Shown here piece after piece: positions 17,703 through 29,740 of a stretch of DNA of 64,000 nucleotides. Made by a program: the position numbers and the translations under genes. The notes under the pieces were generated by a model. It searched no databases. It was not told the origin of the DNA and saw only the letters and a program-made list of their open reading frames with translations. The stretch is from the NCBI RefSeq assembly GCF_040744945.1, contig NZ_CP160453.1, positions 4,154,001 to 4,218,000 of the forward strand, given 5' to 3'. Each line of letters begins with the position of its first letter. Position 1 is the stretch's first letter. This stretch comes from Saccharothrix sp. HUAS TT1 (GTDB lineage Bacteria; Actinomycetota; Actinomycetes; Mycobacteriales; Pseudonocardiaceae).

Positions 17703-18110
17703 TCAGAGGAGGTCGACGAAGATCTTGGAGACGTCGACGTCGTCGATGATGTCGGCGTCGTTCAGCGCGTCCACCAGGGCCTCCTTGAAGACCAGGTTGT
17801 CCTCGACGTTCACGTTGTCGATGACGTCCTTGATGGTGACCTCGACCAGGTCCAGCTCGGCGCCGGACAGCACGTCGATGTCGTTGCCGCTGGCGATGTC
17901 ACCGATGGTGATGATCGAGTCGTGCAGGTCGATCGGCACCTGCACGGTGGTGTTGATCGTGCACACGAGCACGTTCACCAGACCCAGCGGGTCGGAGTTG
18001 ATGCACGACGCGTCGGGAACGGTGGTGGCCTGCGCGGCGGTGGAGCCACCGAACACCATCGCGCCGGTCATGGCGGCCAGCGCGACACCCGAGGCAAGAC
18101 GCTTCAACAC
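17703..18110 (-). CDS. Small secreted acidic protein
   Basis: A 135-residue protein beginning with a classical signal peptide (KRLASGVALAAMTGAMVFGG, cleavage likely after AAQA at about residue 28). The mature part of about 107 residues has one early pair of cysteines (SCINSD and LVCTIN) and is otherwise rich in Asp, Val and Ile (ITIGDIASGNDIDVLSGAE, DIIDDVDVSKIF), with a regular hydrophobic/acidic alternation that suggests a beta-sheet or fibrous fold. It is not a chaplin or rodlin by motif. GTG 18110 is preceded by AAGGAGACCTC. It is monocistronic between a terminator and a 475-bp upstream region. Function unknown. Confidence 0.75.
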   Translation of the reverse strand: MLKRLASGVALAAMTGAMVFGGSTAAQATTVPDASCINSDPLGLVNVLVCTINTTVQVPIDLHDSIITIGDIASGNDIDVLSGAELDLVEVTIKDVIDNVNVEDNLVFKEALVDALNDADIIDDVDVSKIFVDLL

Positions 18111-18585
18111 GAGGTCTCCTTGGTGGTGGAATCCTGCTCTTCTTCGCCGGGATCGGCGACATGACAAATAAAAGCAGAAAGGCTTGACCGGGGACACCCG
18201 GTGAACGCGGCATCGGACGATCAGGTGTCCGTGAATTACTCCGATCGTCTCAGGTCCGGGTCGGTGGACAATCGGGAACAAATGCGTATCGCTTCACCGG
18301 CCGTAGTCGGGATTGCGCCAAGAGGGTGGCGGGGCGGGTGGGGTAGCAGAGGATCGCTAACATTTCCGGCTGCGCCGACCGGCCGAGTGCGAGGCTTGCT
18401 CGATGAATCGCGAAAGGGTGGTGGCCGCCGTGCTCCGGCAGGGTGGACGCAAGCGCTCAAACATGCCGTTGCGGCGAATTCCGGTGCAGTCCGATCACTG
18501 AGAACATGGTGTTCTGCGTCACATCGACGTCCGATGTCGACTTGGCCGATACCGCCATCCGCCAATCGGCCTCCCCGGGCCGGGT
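18111..18585. other. Long upstream region of the secreted protein gene
   Basis: This 475-bp gap is less GC-rich than its surroundings and contains no supported gene on either strand. It must hold the promoter of the secreted protein (minus strand). A short inverted repeat ACATCG-N5-CGATGT is visible at about 18521-18537. Nothing else is recognised. Confidence 0.4.
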
Positions 18586-19206
18586 TCAGCGGGGCGCGAT
18601 GCCGTCCAGCACGGTGGCCACGATGGCGTCGACCCGGTCCGTCGGCACCTCGACCGGGTCGGTCAGGCCGCGCAGGACGTGGGGGAGCACCAGTTCGTGG
18701 CACGCCCCGACGACGAGGGTGGCCACGGCGTCGGGATCGGCGCCCCGCGCGATCCGGCCGCGGTCGCGCTCCTCGCGCAGGTGGTCGGCGAGGGCCGCGT
18801 GCAGGCCGCGGCCCCCGGCCATCGGGTTCGGCAGGGCGTCGAACCTGGCGAAGACCTCCGGTTGGCCGATCAGCCCGGCGAACGCGGGCAGGAACGCCGC
18901 GTGCACGGCCAGGGCGTGCGCGACGAAGGCGCGCAGGTTCTCCGCCGGCGTGCCGTCGGTGGCCGGCGGGCCGATCCGCCGCTCCACCGCGCGGACGTGC
19001 TCGTGCAGCGCGAGCGCGAGCAGTTCCTCCTTGTCCGCGAAGTGGTTGTAGAGCACGCCGACCGCGACGTCGGCCGCGCGGGCGATGTCGCGGACGGTGA
19101 GCCCGGCGGTGCCGCGCTCGGCGATGAGGCGGGCGGCCGCGGCGATCAGGTGGTCGCGCAGGCTCACGTCGCCGTCACGCAGGGCTGCTGCTCGTCGCGG
19201 TGCCAT
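18586..19206 (-). CDS. TetR-family transcriptional regulator
   Basis: A 206-residue regulator with the TetR head at residues 18-65: LTVRDIARAADVAVGVLYNH followed by FADKEELLAL, the helix-turn-helix signature. The C-terminal ligand domain is family-typical and gives no clue to the inducer. It lies 22 bp after the methyltransferase gene on the same strand, so both are probably one transcript controlled from the palindromes at 20056-20084. Autoregulation through these sites is inferred from their position only. Confidence 0.88.
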   Translation of the reverse strand: MAPRRAAALRDGDVSLRDHLIAAAARLIAERGTAGLTVRDIARAADVAVGVLYNHFADKEELLALALHEHVRAVERRIGPPATDGTPAENLRAFVAHALAVHAAFLPAFAGLIGQPEVFARFDALPNPMAGGRGLHAALADHLREERDRGRIARGADPDAVATLVVGACHELVLPHVLRGLTDPVEVPTDRVDAIVATVLDGIAPR

Positions 19207-19228
19207 CGCGCTGCATCGTAGGCCCCGG

Positions 19229-20038
19229 TCAGGCCGTCGCCGTGATCAGCCGGGCGGTGCCGCGCAGCCGCACCGCGTCGGCCTCGGCGAACGGGGTCAG
19301 CGCCGCCGCCACGGCCGCCTCGACCCGGTCCTCGGTGGACGGGTCGGCGTCGCGCAGGGCGAACCGCACCGGACCCCAGCCCAGGACGAACCGGGTCGCG
19401 TCGGCGACGTCGCGGCCCCACACCTGCGTGGCCCGCACCGCCTCGGACCGGACGTCGGCGAAGCCCGCGCCGGTGAGCACCCGGTCGACCGCGGCGGGGT
19501 CGGACAGCGACAGCGGACCGGCGCCGGTGGGCGTCGACCGGCCGCCGAGCGCCGCGAACACCCCGGCCAGGTCGCCGAGGTCGAGCATCGCCAGCGCCGC
19601 CAACCGGCCGCCGGGTCGCAGCGCGCCGCGGATGTTGCCGAACGCGGCCACCGGGTCGGCGAAGAACATGATCCCGAACCGGCTGAGCGCGACGTCGAAC
19701 GCGTGCGGCGGGAACGGGTGGACCTGGGCGTCGCCCTGCACGAACACGACGTCGGGCACGCCCTCGGCCACCGCGGACGCCCGCGCCCTGGCCAGCATCG
19801 GGCCGGACAGGTCGATGCCGGTGGCGTGCGCGGCGCGGCGGGCCGCCAACCGGGTGACCTGCCCGTTGCCGCAGCCGACGTCGAGCACCCGGTGCTCCGG
19901 CGCGAGGGCGGCCGCGGTCAGCAGCAGCTCGTTGAAACCGCTGTTCACCGCGTCGTAGCGGTCCTGGTTGTCGGCCCAGTGGTGGCCCTCGTACCCGTTC
20001 CACGCCTCGGCCTGGTGGGTGTTGACGATGTTCGGCAC
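19229..20038 (-). CDS. Class I SAM-dependent methyltransferase
   Basis: A 269-residue Rossmann methyltransferase. Motif I is VLDVGCGNGQVTRLAA (about residue 51), motif II HATGIDLSGPMLARAR, and motif III/IV FDVALSRFGIMFFADP, as in UbiE/MenG-like and COG2226 enzymes. The acceptor is unknown; the C-terminal part (VWGRDVADATRFVLGWG) is shared by many uncharacterised actinobacterial homologues. ATG 20038 is the first codon downstream of the operator cluster, and the TetR gene follows directly. An operon of methyltransferase plus its own repressor suggests that a small molecule is detoxified or modified. Confidence 0.85.
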   Translation of the reverse strand: MPNIVNTHQAEAWNGYEGHHWADNQDRYDAVNSGFNELLLTAAALAPEHRVLDVGCGNGQVTRLAARRAAHATGIDLSGPMLARARASAVAEGVPDVVFVQGDAQVHPFPPHAFDVALSRFGIMFFADPVAAFGNIRGALRPGGRLAALAMLDLGDLAGVFAALGGRSTPTGAGPLSLSDPAAVDRVLTGAGFADVRSEAVRATQVWGRDVADATRFVLGWGPVRFALRDADPSTEDRVEAAVAAALTPFAEADAVRLRGTARLITATA

Positions 20039-20055
20039 GGTGTCGCCCCTCGTTG

Positions 20056-20084
20056 TGAACGTGTGTTCATGAACAACTGTTCAT
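20056..20084. promoter_or_regulatory. Overlapping TGAAC/GTTCA palindromes (TetR operator)
   Basis: Three overlapping inverted repeats precede the methyltransferase start: TGAAC-GTGT-GTTCA (20056-20069), the perfect 12-mer TGTTCATGAACA (20064-20075) and ATGAACA-AC-TGTTCAT (20069-20084). This density of half sites in 29 bp is typical of TetR operators. The site also lies 30 bp before the divergent phosphotransferase gene, which could be co-regulated. Confidence 0.7.
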
Positions 20085-20113
20085 AACAAGGGCGGCTGTG
20101 TCAAGCTGGTGGG

Positions 20114-21043
20114 GTGATCGAAGTCCCGGAGGCGCTGGCCGCCTCCTACCGGCACGACCCGGTCGGGTCGGCGTGGCCGGCCGACCTGCCCGCGCGGGCC
20201 GCCGACGTCCTGGACAGGTGGGAGCTGCGGCCGGACGGCCCTGCCGCGCACGGCATGGCGGGGCTGGTGCTGCCGGTGGTCCGCCCGGACGGCACGCCCG
20301 CCGCGCTCAAGCTGCAACCCGTCACCGAGGACAACGCCGCCGCGGCGGTCGGCCTGCGCGCGTGGGACGGCGACGGCGCGGTCCGGCTGCTCGACCACGA
20401 GCCGGGCGCGGCGCTGCTGGAACGGCTGGACGCGAGCCGCCCGCTGTCCTCGATGCCCGATGACGACACCGCCACCGGGGTGATCGCCGACCTGCTCGTC
20501 CGCCTGGTCGCCGTGCCCGCGCCGCCGGGCGTGCGGCGGCTGGCCGACATCGCGGCCGCCATGCTCGACCGGGCGCCGGCGGCGCTGCCCGCGTTGCCGG
20601 ACCAGGCCGACCGGGGGCTGCTGCGCACGTGCGCCTCGGCGGTCGCGGAGGTCCTGCCCGAGGCGGGCGACCGGCTGCTGCACTGGGACCTGCACCACGA
20701 CAACGTCCTGGCGGGCGAGCGGGAGCCGTGGCTGGCGATCGACCCCGAGCCGCTGGCGGGCGACCCCGGGTTCGACCTGTGGCCCGCGCTGAACGGGCGC
20801 TGGGATGCCGTGGTCGCCACGGGTGACGTGCCGCGCGCCCTGCTGCGCCGCTTCGACCTGCTCACCGAGGCGCTGGAGCTGGACCGGGACCGCGCCACCG
20901 CCTGGACCCTGGGGCGGGTGCTGCAGAACGCGCTGTGGGACGTCGAGGACGGCGGGACCGCGCTGGACCGGGAGGAGGTCGCCCTCGCCGACGCCCTGCT
21001 GAATCGGCCGCGGCCGTCGGTCAGTGGGGTTCGGCGGGCGTGA
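20114..21043 (+). CDS. Streptomycin-6-phosphotransferase-like kinase
   Basis: A 309-residue aminoglycoside/hydroxyurea phosphotransferase family member. It has the catalytic LLHWDLHHDNVLAG motif (Brenner-type H-x-D-x-x-x-x-N, about residue 192), the metal aspartate in AIDPEPLAGDPGFDLWP, and an N-terminal lobe lysine in AALKLQPV. This layout matches the APH(6)/streptomycin 6-kinase group. Resistance to an aminoglycoside cannot be claimed; many chromosomal homologues act on unknown substrates. It starts with GTG, is divergent from the TetR-controlled methyltransferase and overlaps the convergent pirin gene by 23 bp at the 3-prime end. Confidence 0.82.
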   Translation: MIEVPEALAASYRHDPVGSAWPADLPARAADVLDRWELRPDGPAAHGMAGLVLPVVRPDGTPAALKLQPVTEDNAAAAVGLRAWDGDGAVRLLDHEPGAALLERLDASRPLSSMPDDDTATGVIADLLVRLVAVPAPPGVRRLADIAAAMLDRAPAALPALPDQADRGLLRTCASAVAEVLPEAGDRLLHWDLHHDNVLAGEREPWLAIDPEPLAGDPGFDLWPALNGRWDAVVATGDVPRALLRRFDLLTEALELDRDRATAWTLGRVLQNALWDVEDGGTALDREEVALADALLNRPRPSVSGVRRA

Positions 21044-21959
21044 GCGAGGTGGGGGCCGGGTTGCCGCGCGGTCGGAGGTGGCCCCCCGGCAGCGGCGGCG
21101 CGGGCAGTCGGTCACCGGGGTAGCCCTCGACCCGGCCGAACCGCTCCGACCCGGCCTGCCACTGGTCGCGGTACCGGGCGACCTCCTCGTGGCTGCGGCC
21201 GACGAAGTTCCACCACATGACCAGCTCCTCGCCCAGCGGCGGGCCGCCGAGCAGGACCACCCGCGCCGGGCCGGTCGCGGTGTTGGCCAGCTCCAGCCGG
21301 GTCGCGCCGACGTCGACGCAGCCCAGCGCGCCGTGACCCAACGGCGTGCCGTCCAGCGCCACCTCGCCGACGTCGACCAGCACGCCGTGCTCGAACGCCC
21401 CGTCGACGTCGAGCGCCACCCGCGCCCCGGCGTCCAGCACCAGCTCCGCGCCCAGCAACGGCGTGAACGTGCGCACCGGGGACGTCCGGCCCGCGAGCGT
21501 GCCGAGGAACACCCGCGCGGTCGCGCCGTCCAGCGCCACCGGGTCGGGCACGTGGTGCTGGAAGTCGCGCGGCGCGTCGCGGTCGGCGTCGGGCAGCGCG
21601 ATCCACAGCTGGACGCCGTGCAGCACGGTCGTGCCCGGCGTCGAGACCTCCGAGTGGCAGATGCCGTGCCCGGCCGTCATCAGGTTCAGCTCGCCCGGCC
21701 GCACGACGGCGTGCACGCCCAGGCTGTCGCGGTGCTCGATCTCGCCGCTGAACAGCCAGCTCGCGGTCTGCAACCCGGTGTGCGGGTGCGGCGCGACGTC
21801 CATGCCGCCGCTGGCCGACACGTCGTCCGGGCCGTAGTGGTCGGCGAAGCACCACGCGCCGATCAGGGACCGCGACCGCTGCGGCAGGGTGCGCCGCACG
21901 GTCATCGCGCGCGGCCCGCCGAGCGGGACGTCCCGGGGTTCGAGCACTTCAACGCCCAT
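21021..21959 (-). CDS. Pirin-family protein
   Basis: A 312-residue bicupin. The pirin metal-binding pattern is present: DVAPHPHTGLQTASWLFSG gives two histidines, and HGICHSEV gives the third histidine region and an acid, so one metal (iron) site in the N-terminal cupin is expected. Pirins act as quercetinases or redox sensors; the role here is unknown. ATG 21959 is preferred over the ATG three codons earlier because TACCAT lies seven nucleotides before it, the leaderless pattern seen elsewhere in this window. The gene upstream on the same strand ends 31 bp away. Confidence 0.87.
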   Translation of the reverse strand: MGVEVLEPRDVPLGGPRAMTVRRTLPQRSRSLIGAWCFADHYGPDDVSASGGMDVAPHPHTGLQTASWLFSGEIEHRDSLGVHAVVRPGELNLMTAGHGICHSEVSTPGTTVLHGVQLWIALPDADRDAPRDFQHHVPDPVALDGATARVFLGTLAGRTSPVRTFTPLLGAELVLDAGARVALDVDGAFEHGVLVDVGEVALDGTPLGHGALGCVDVGATRLELANTATGPARVVLLGGPPLGEELVMWWNFVGRSHEEVARYRDQWQAGSERFGRVEGYPGDRLPAPPLPGGHLRPRGNPAPTSLTPAEPH

Positions 21960-21989
21960 GTCAGCCATGGTAGAGCCCCGTGCGGGCGG

Positions 21990-22829
21990 CTAGGGCGAAC
22001 GCTGGTACTCCTCCCACGTCCGCTTGGGGCTGACCGCGGGCCCGTCGTCCGGCGCGCGGTTGGCCAGCCCGTTGAAGCCGAGGTAGTAGTCACCCGCCTG
22101 GTTGCGCGCGCCGGTGGCCTGGTCCGGGTCGCCGAGCGCGATCGCGTGGATGTGGTAACCCCAGTCGCCCTGGGCCGGGGTGCGCACCCACGCCGCGAAG
22201 CCGACCTGGCGCAGCACCCTGGCCACGGTCGTGCGGGTGGTCGCGGTCATCCCGGACACCGAGACGTCCAGCGCGCCGCCGCCGTCGTGGGTGCCCGCCG
22301 AACCGGGCACGCCGCCGGGGTTGTAGGAGCCCTGGGTGATGGCCAGCGACCGGCCGAGCAGCCGCTCGGCCTCGACCAGCATGGCCTTCGTGCGGGTGTT
22401 CATCAGCGCGGCGCGGTAGGTGACCCGGCTGCCCGCCGACACCACGCGCGCGACCGTGTACCGCGCGTCGCCCAGCAGCCGCAGGGAGGTGGGTCCGGGC
22501 AGGCCGGACGCGTCGAGCCCGGTGTAGCCGAGCGAGCGCTGGTAGGCCGCGTAGGCGTCGATCGTCCTGGTGCCGAAGTGCCCGTCGGCGTAGGTCGAGG
22601 CCAGCAGGCCCTTCGCCACGAGCGCCTGCTCGACCGCCCGCACGCTGTCGCCGCTGCCCGGCGTGACGGCCGAGTCGGCCCGGCGCGGGTCGATCTGCGC
22701 GGCCTTGAGCACGGCCTCCATGTCCACCACCGGCAGTGCGGTGACCTGGGGCGCGGCCGTCACCGGCGACGCGAGGCCCACCAGCCCGACGAGCACGCCG
22801 GCCACCGCGGCGATCTTGGCGTTGAGCAC
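21990..22829 (-). CDS. Secreted peptidoglycan-binding protein with M15-like domain
   Basis: A protein of about 279 residues with an N-terminal signal peptide (VAGVLVGLVGLASPVTAA). Residues about 58-120 form a peptidoglycan-binding type 1 repeat (VRAVEQALVAKGLL, YADGHFGTRTIDAYAAYQRS). The C-terminal part has GTHDGGGALDVSVSG and WGYHIHAI, resembling the H-x-x-G-x-A-x-D and H-x-H zinc ligands of M15 D-Ala-D-Ala peptidases, so it may trim peptide stems in the cell wall. GTG 22829 is chosen over GTG 22835 because GGAGGT has proper spacing only to the former. A possible operon with pirin is suggested by the 30-bp gap. Confidence 0.8.
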   Translation of the reverse strand: MLNAKIAAVAGVLVGLVGLASPVTAAPQVTALPVVDMEAVLKAAQIDPRRADSAVTPGSGDSVRAVEQALVAKGLLASTYADGHFGTRTIDAYAAYQRSLGYTGLDASGLPGPTSLRLLGDARYTVARVVSAGSRVTYRAALMNTRTKAMLVEAERLLGRSLAITQGSYNPGGVPGSAGTHDGGGALDVSVSGMTATTRTTVARVLRQVGFAAWVRTPAQGDWGYHIHAIALGDPDQATGARNQAGDYYLGFNGLANRAPDDGPAVSPKRTWEEYQRSP

Positions 22830-23029
22830 GTCCACCTCCGGTCGGGAACCGACGAACCGGGCCAGTCAAGCGCGGACCGGCACTTCCTGGCAAGAGTGCC
22901 GTTTGGTTGGTTGAAAATTGACGACGCGGTCGTGGAGTAGAGTCCTCCGGGTTGGGGCACGAGCTGTCGGCACTCGGTCGGCGCGGTCCCCGGCCCAGTC
23001 GGCACTGCCGGCAGGGGAGGCTTCTCGCC

Positions 23030-23224
23030 ATGACGCAGACCAGACCCGGTCGTTCCCAAGGTGCCGCGGTGGGCTTCGCCGACGCGCGCGCCGCGGCGGA
23101 CCGGGCCGAGACCATCCAGCGCAGCATGGCCGCCCGCACCGTGGTGGACAACTCGGTCGACGCGAACGACTGCCGCGAGCTGCTGCTGATGCTCGGCCTG
23201 CCCGACCCCGACCCGACCGGGTGA
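23030..23224 (+). CDS. Small conserved-type hypothetical protein
   Basis: A 64-residue protein with ATG at 23030 following GGGGAGG. It has a charged helical middle (GFADARAAADRAETIQRSM) and a C-terminal DCRELLLMLGLPDPDPTG. Codon use is normal for the genome. No known family is recognised. The 200 bp upstream are relatively AT-rich (TTTGGTTGGTTGAAAATTG) and probably contain its promoter. Confidence 0.6.
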   Translation: MTQTRPGRSQGAAVGFADARAAADRAETIQRSMAARTVVDNSVDANDCRELLLMLGLPDPDPTG

Positions 23225-23278
23225 CGTAGCTCCCGTCGCGCATCAACTCCGCCGACTCGCGGGTACCCGTGCCGCGGG

Positions 23279-23295
23279 GTGTCCAAGAGGGACAC
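23279..23295. promoter_or_regulatory. GTGTCC-N5-GGACAC inverted repeat
   Basis: A perfect 6-bp inverted repeat lies 22 bp before the antitoxin-like gene start, just upstream of its GGAGGAGG ribosome-binding site. It could be an operator or an mRNA hairpin affecting translation. No regulator is identified. Confidence 0.35.
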
Positions 23296-23316
23296 TCGGA
23301 GGAGGTTCGAGCGCAG

Positions 23317-23517
23317 ATGGGCATTGGCGACAAGTTCGACGAGCTGAAGGACAAGGCCAAGGACGCCCTCGGCCAGCACGGCGACAAGGCCGATCAGGGC
23401 ATCGACAAGGCCGGTCAGTTCGCCGACGAGCGGACCGGTGGTCAGCACTCCGAGCACATCCGAACGGGCACGGACAAGGCCAAGGAAGGCTTGGACCGGT
23501 TCCGCGAGCAGCAGTAG
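23317..23517 (+). CDS. MT0933-like antitoxin family protein
   Basis: A 66-residue highly charged helical protein matching the PF14013 (MT0933/Rv0909-type antitoxin) pattern: GDKFDELKDKAKDALGQHGD at the start, then DQGIDKAGQFADERTGG and HIRTGTDKAKEGLDRF. Family members are annotated as antitoxins next to SRPBCC-like toxins in mycobacteria, but many actinobacterial copies stand alone and may serve stress functions. No toxin gene is adjacent here. ATG 23317 has GGAGGAGG upstream. A 14-bp hairpin follows 18 bp after the stop, so it is a single-gene transcript. Confidence 0.8.
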   Translation: MGIGDKFDELKDKAKDALGQHGDKADQGIDKAGQFADERTGGQHSEHIRTGTDKAKEGLDRFREQQ

Positions 23518-23535
23518 CGGATTCCGAGACGGACG

Positions 23536-23568
23536 AAGGGCCGCCCTCCGACGTGGAGGGCGGCCCTT
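23536..23568. terminator. Hairpin terminator of the antitoxin-like gene
   Basis: A perfect 14-bp stem (23536-23549 with 23555-23568) with a 5-nt GACGT loop begins 18 bp after the stop codon. It probably also ends the convergent minus-strand gene at 23619. Confidence 0.85.
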
Positions 23569-23618
23569 CGGCGTCCGGAGCCCTTCGGTTGGCGTCAGGC
23601 CCGCCAGGACGGGGCCCG

Positions 23619-23849
23619 CTAGGGCGCCAGGCGTGACGCGAGCAGTCGCTTGCCCTGCTCGGCGCCCTTGCGGCTCTCGCCCTGGGCGCGGCGGAAGAAG
23701 TCCGCCAGCTCGCCGTCACCCGCGCGCTCCGCGTCGGCGATGTAGGTCTCCAGCCGCAGCGCGTTGCTCAGGCACGCCTCGACGAACCAGATGATGTTGT
23801 AGTCCTTGTCCTGCGTGCCGGTCACCTGACCGGCCTCGGTGGTGGACAC
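23619..23849 (-). CDS. Small helical hypothetical protein
   Basis: A 76-residue protein with GTG at 23849 and GAGGAGG just upstream. The sequence predicts two helices (IIWFVEACLSNALRLETYIA and DFFRRAQGESRKGAEQGKRL) linked by an acidic turn. Similar short proteins are common in actinobacteria and uncharacterised. It converges on the antitoxin-like gene with the shared hairpin between. Confidence 0.6.
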   Translation of the reverse strand: MSTTEAGQVTGTQDKDYNIIWFVEACLSNALRLETYIADAERAGDGELADFFRRAQGESRKGAEQGKRLLASRLAP

Positions 23850-24068
23850 CTGACCTCCTCACTAGTCGGCGCACCGGGGTTACCCCGTTCCCACCCGTCG
23901 AACGCCGACCGCGTGGTGGACCACCCGATCGTCGTCCCGCCGGATCAGTGCCGTACCCCTGCGGATCGGGTCCCTGATTGTTCCCGTCCGGGTGTCACCC
24001 GACAGTGGGCGAGCTCGCCCCGCGCGCCGCCTGAGCCCCCGCGCCCGCCACGACCCGGCGCGGATCCC

Positions 24069-24097
24069 GCCCCGACCGGACCCTGCCCGGTCGGGGC
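24069..24097. terminator. Hairpin terminator after the RsbW-like gene
   Basis: An 11-bp perfect stem (24069-24079 with 24087-24097), 7-nt loop, 41 bp downstream of the stop of the minus-strand anti-sigma kinase gene. The rest of the 23850-24137 gap holds no gene. Confidence 0.65.
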
Positions 24098-24137
24098 TTC
24101 CGCGCGTCCGCGCGGCACCCCGGCCGAGAGCGCCCGG

Positions 24138-24524
24138 TCAGCCGTCCAGTTCGGCCCACACGACCTTGCCGTCGGCCGTCAGGTCCGTGCCCCACGACCG
24201 GCTCAGGGCGGCGACGATGATCAGCCCGCGCCCCCGTGCCGAGTCGACCTGCACCGGTCTGGGCTGCGGCATGGCGGTCGACTCGTCCGCCACCTCGATC
24301 CGCATCCCGGACTCGGTCCGGGTCACGGTCAGCCCCACCGGGCCGGTCGCGTGGTCCACCGCGTTGGACACCAACTCGGTCACCACCAAGGCGGCGTCGT
24401 CGGTCGCGTCCTCGGACAGCCCCCACGCCGCCGCCGCGTCTCCCACCACCTGCCGTGCCTGCGCCGATGAGCCCGCCGAGGCGGGCAGCGTCACGGCCAC
24501 CGGCGCTGCTGGCTCATTGCGCAC
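24138..24524 (-). CDS. RsbW-like anti-sigma factor kinase (HATPase)
   Basis: A 128-residue single-domain GHKL ATPase. The N box is VVTELVSNAVDHATGPVG, the G1 region is MRIEVADEST, and a GRGLIIVAALSRSWG stretch forms the ATP lid, as in serine-protein kinases that hold sigma factors and phosphorylate STAS antagonists. GTG 24524 is chosen for the GGGAG six nucleotides upstream. No sigma factor gene is adjacent; a STAS-domain protein is encoded divergently 178 bp away and a SpoIIE phosphatase at 29.7 kb, so the local set could form a partner-switching chain. Confidence 0.85.
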   Translation of the reverse strand: MRNEPAAPVAVTLPASAGSSAQARQVVGDAAAAWGLSEDATDDAALVVTELVSNAVDHATGPVGLTVTRTESGMRIEVADESTAMPQPRPVQVDSARGRGLIIVAALSRSWGTDLTADGKVVWAELDG

Positions 24525-24702
24525 ATCCGCTCCCGTTGATCGGCCGTCACCGCATCGTCGCACATCCCCCCGGCGCGGCACCGGGCGGTCGCGCCGATCG
24601 GCCGCCTGGCGACGGCCAACGGCGTCGTCGTGACCGGCCGCGCCGGCGTGGCGGCGAACAGGTGGCGGCATCCGGTCGGTCCGGTGGCTAGGCTCGTGCA
24701 CC

Positions 24703-25032
24703 ATGGAGTTGCGGGTGCGCAGTGAGGTGCGGGGCGGCTGGACGGTCGTCGCGGTGTCGGGCGAACTGGACGCGGACACGGTCCCCGTGCTGTCCGACCG
24801 CCTCGAGGAGAGCACGGGCGACCGGGTGGTGGTCGACCTGAGCGGCGTGCCGTTCATGGACACCACCGGCCTGTCCCTGATGCTCGACTGGCACCGGCGG
24901 CTCGACGGCGGGGGCGGCCAGTTCCGGATGGCGTCCCTGCAACCGTCGGTGCACAAGCTGTTCCGGCTCACCGAGCTGACCGAGGTCATGCACATCCACG
25001 ACACCGTGGAGTCGGCCACGACCGCCGCGTGA
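24703..25032 (+). CDS. STAS-domain anti-sigma factor antagonist
   Basis: A 109-residue STAS protein (RsbV/SpoIIAA type). The beta-alpha fold is clear: VVAVSGELDADTVPVL, VVVDLSGVPFMDTTGLSLML and a final helix. The regulatory phosphorylation site that is usually Asp-Ser-Ser/Ala-Gly is Asp-Thr-Thr-Gly here, so a threonine would be phosphorylated by the partner kinase. ATG 24703 is preceded by TAGGCT and eight nucleotides, a leaderless pattern, with no ribosome-binding site. It is divergent from the RsbW-like gene. Confidence 0.88.
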   Translation: MELRVRSEVRGGWTVVAVSGELDADTVPVLSDRLEESTGDRVVVDLSGVPFMDTTGLSLMLDWHRRLDGGGGQFRMASLQPSVHKLFRLTELTEVMHIHDTVESATTAA

Positions 25033-25202
25033 TCCCGGACGGCTCCCGGGACCCGCGCCCCGACGGTCCCGCGTGGCGCGCCGCGTCGCCGGGCCCGCGC
25101 TGACCGCCCCGTCCCGCGCGCCGGCCCGGGACCGACCGGGTGGGTCGGCGCCGGGCCGTTCGACGACGGATTCCCCCGTGCGGGTGAAAGAGCGGGCGGT
25201 GG

Positions 25203-29645
<4,443 letters not shown>

Positions 29646-29740
29646 ACGAGCCTCCGATGTCAGCGCAACTGCGCCAAGCCTGCCACTGTTGGTGGTGGCT
29701 TGTCCGATAGGTTGGGTCGAACCGACACACAGGAGCCGTG

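Noticed and set aside
23317..23849. Toxin-antitoxin pair formed by the antitoxin-like gene and the convergent 76-residue gene
   Set aside because: They are on opposite strands with a terminator between them, and the second protein lacks any toxin motif.
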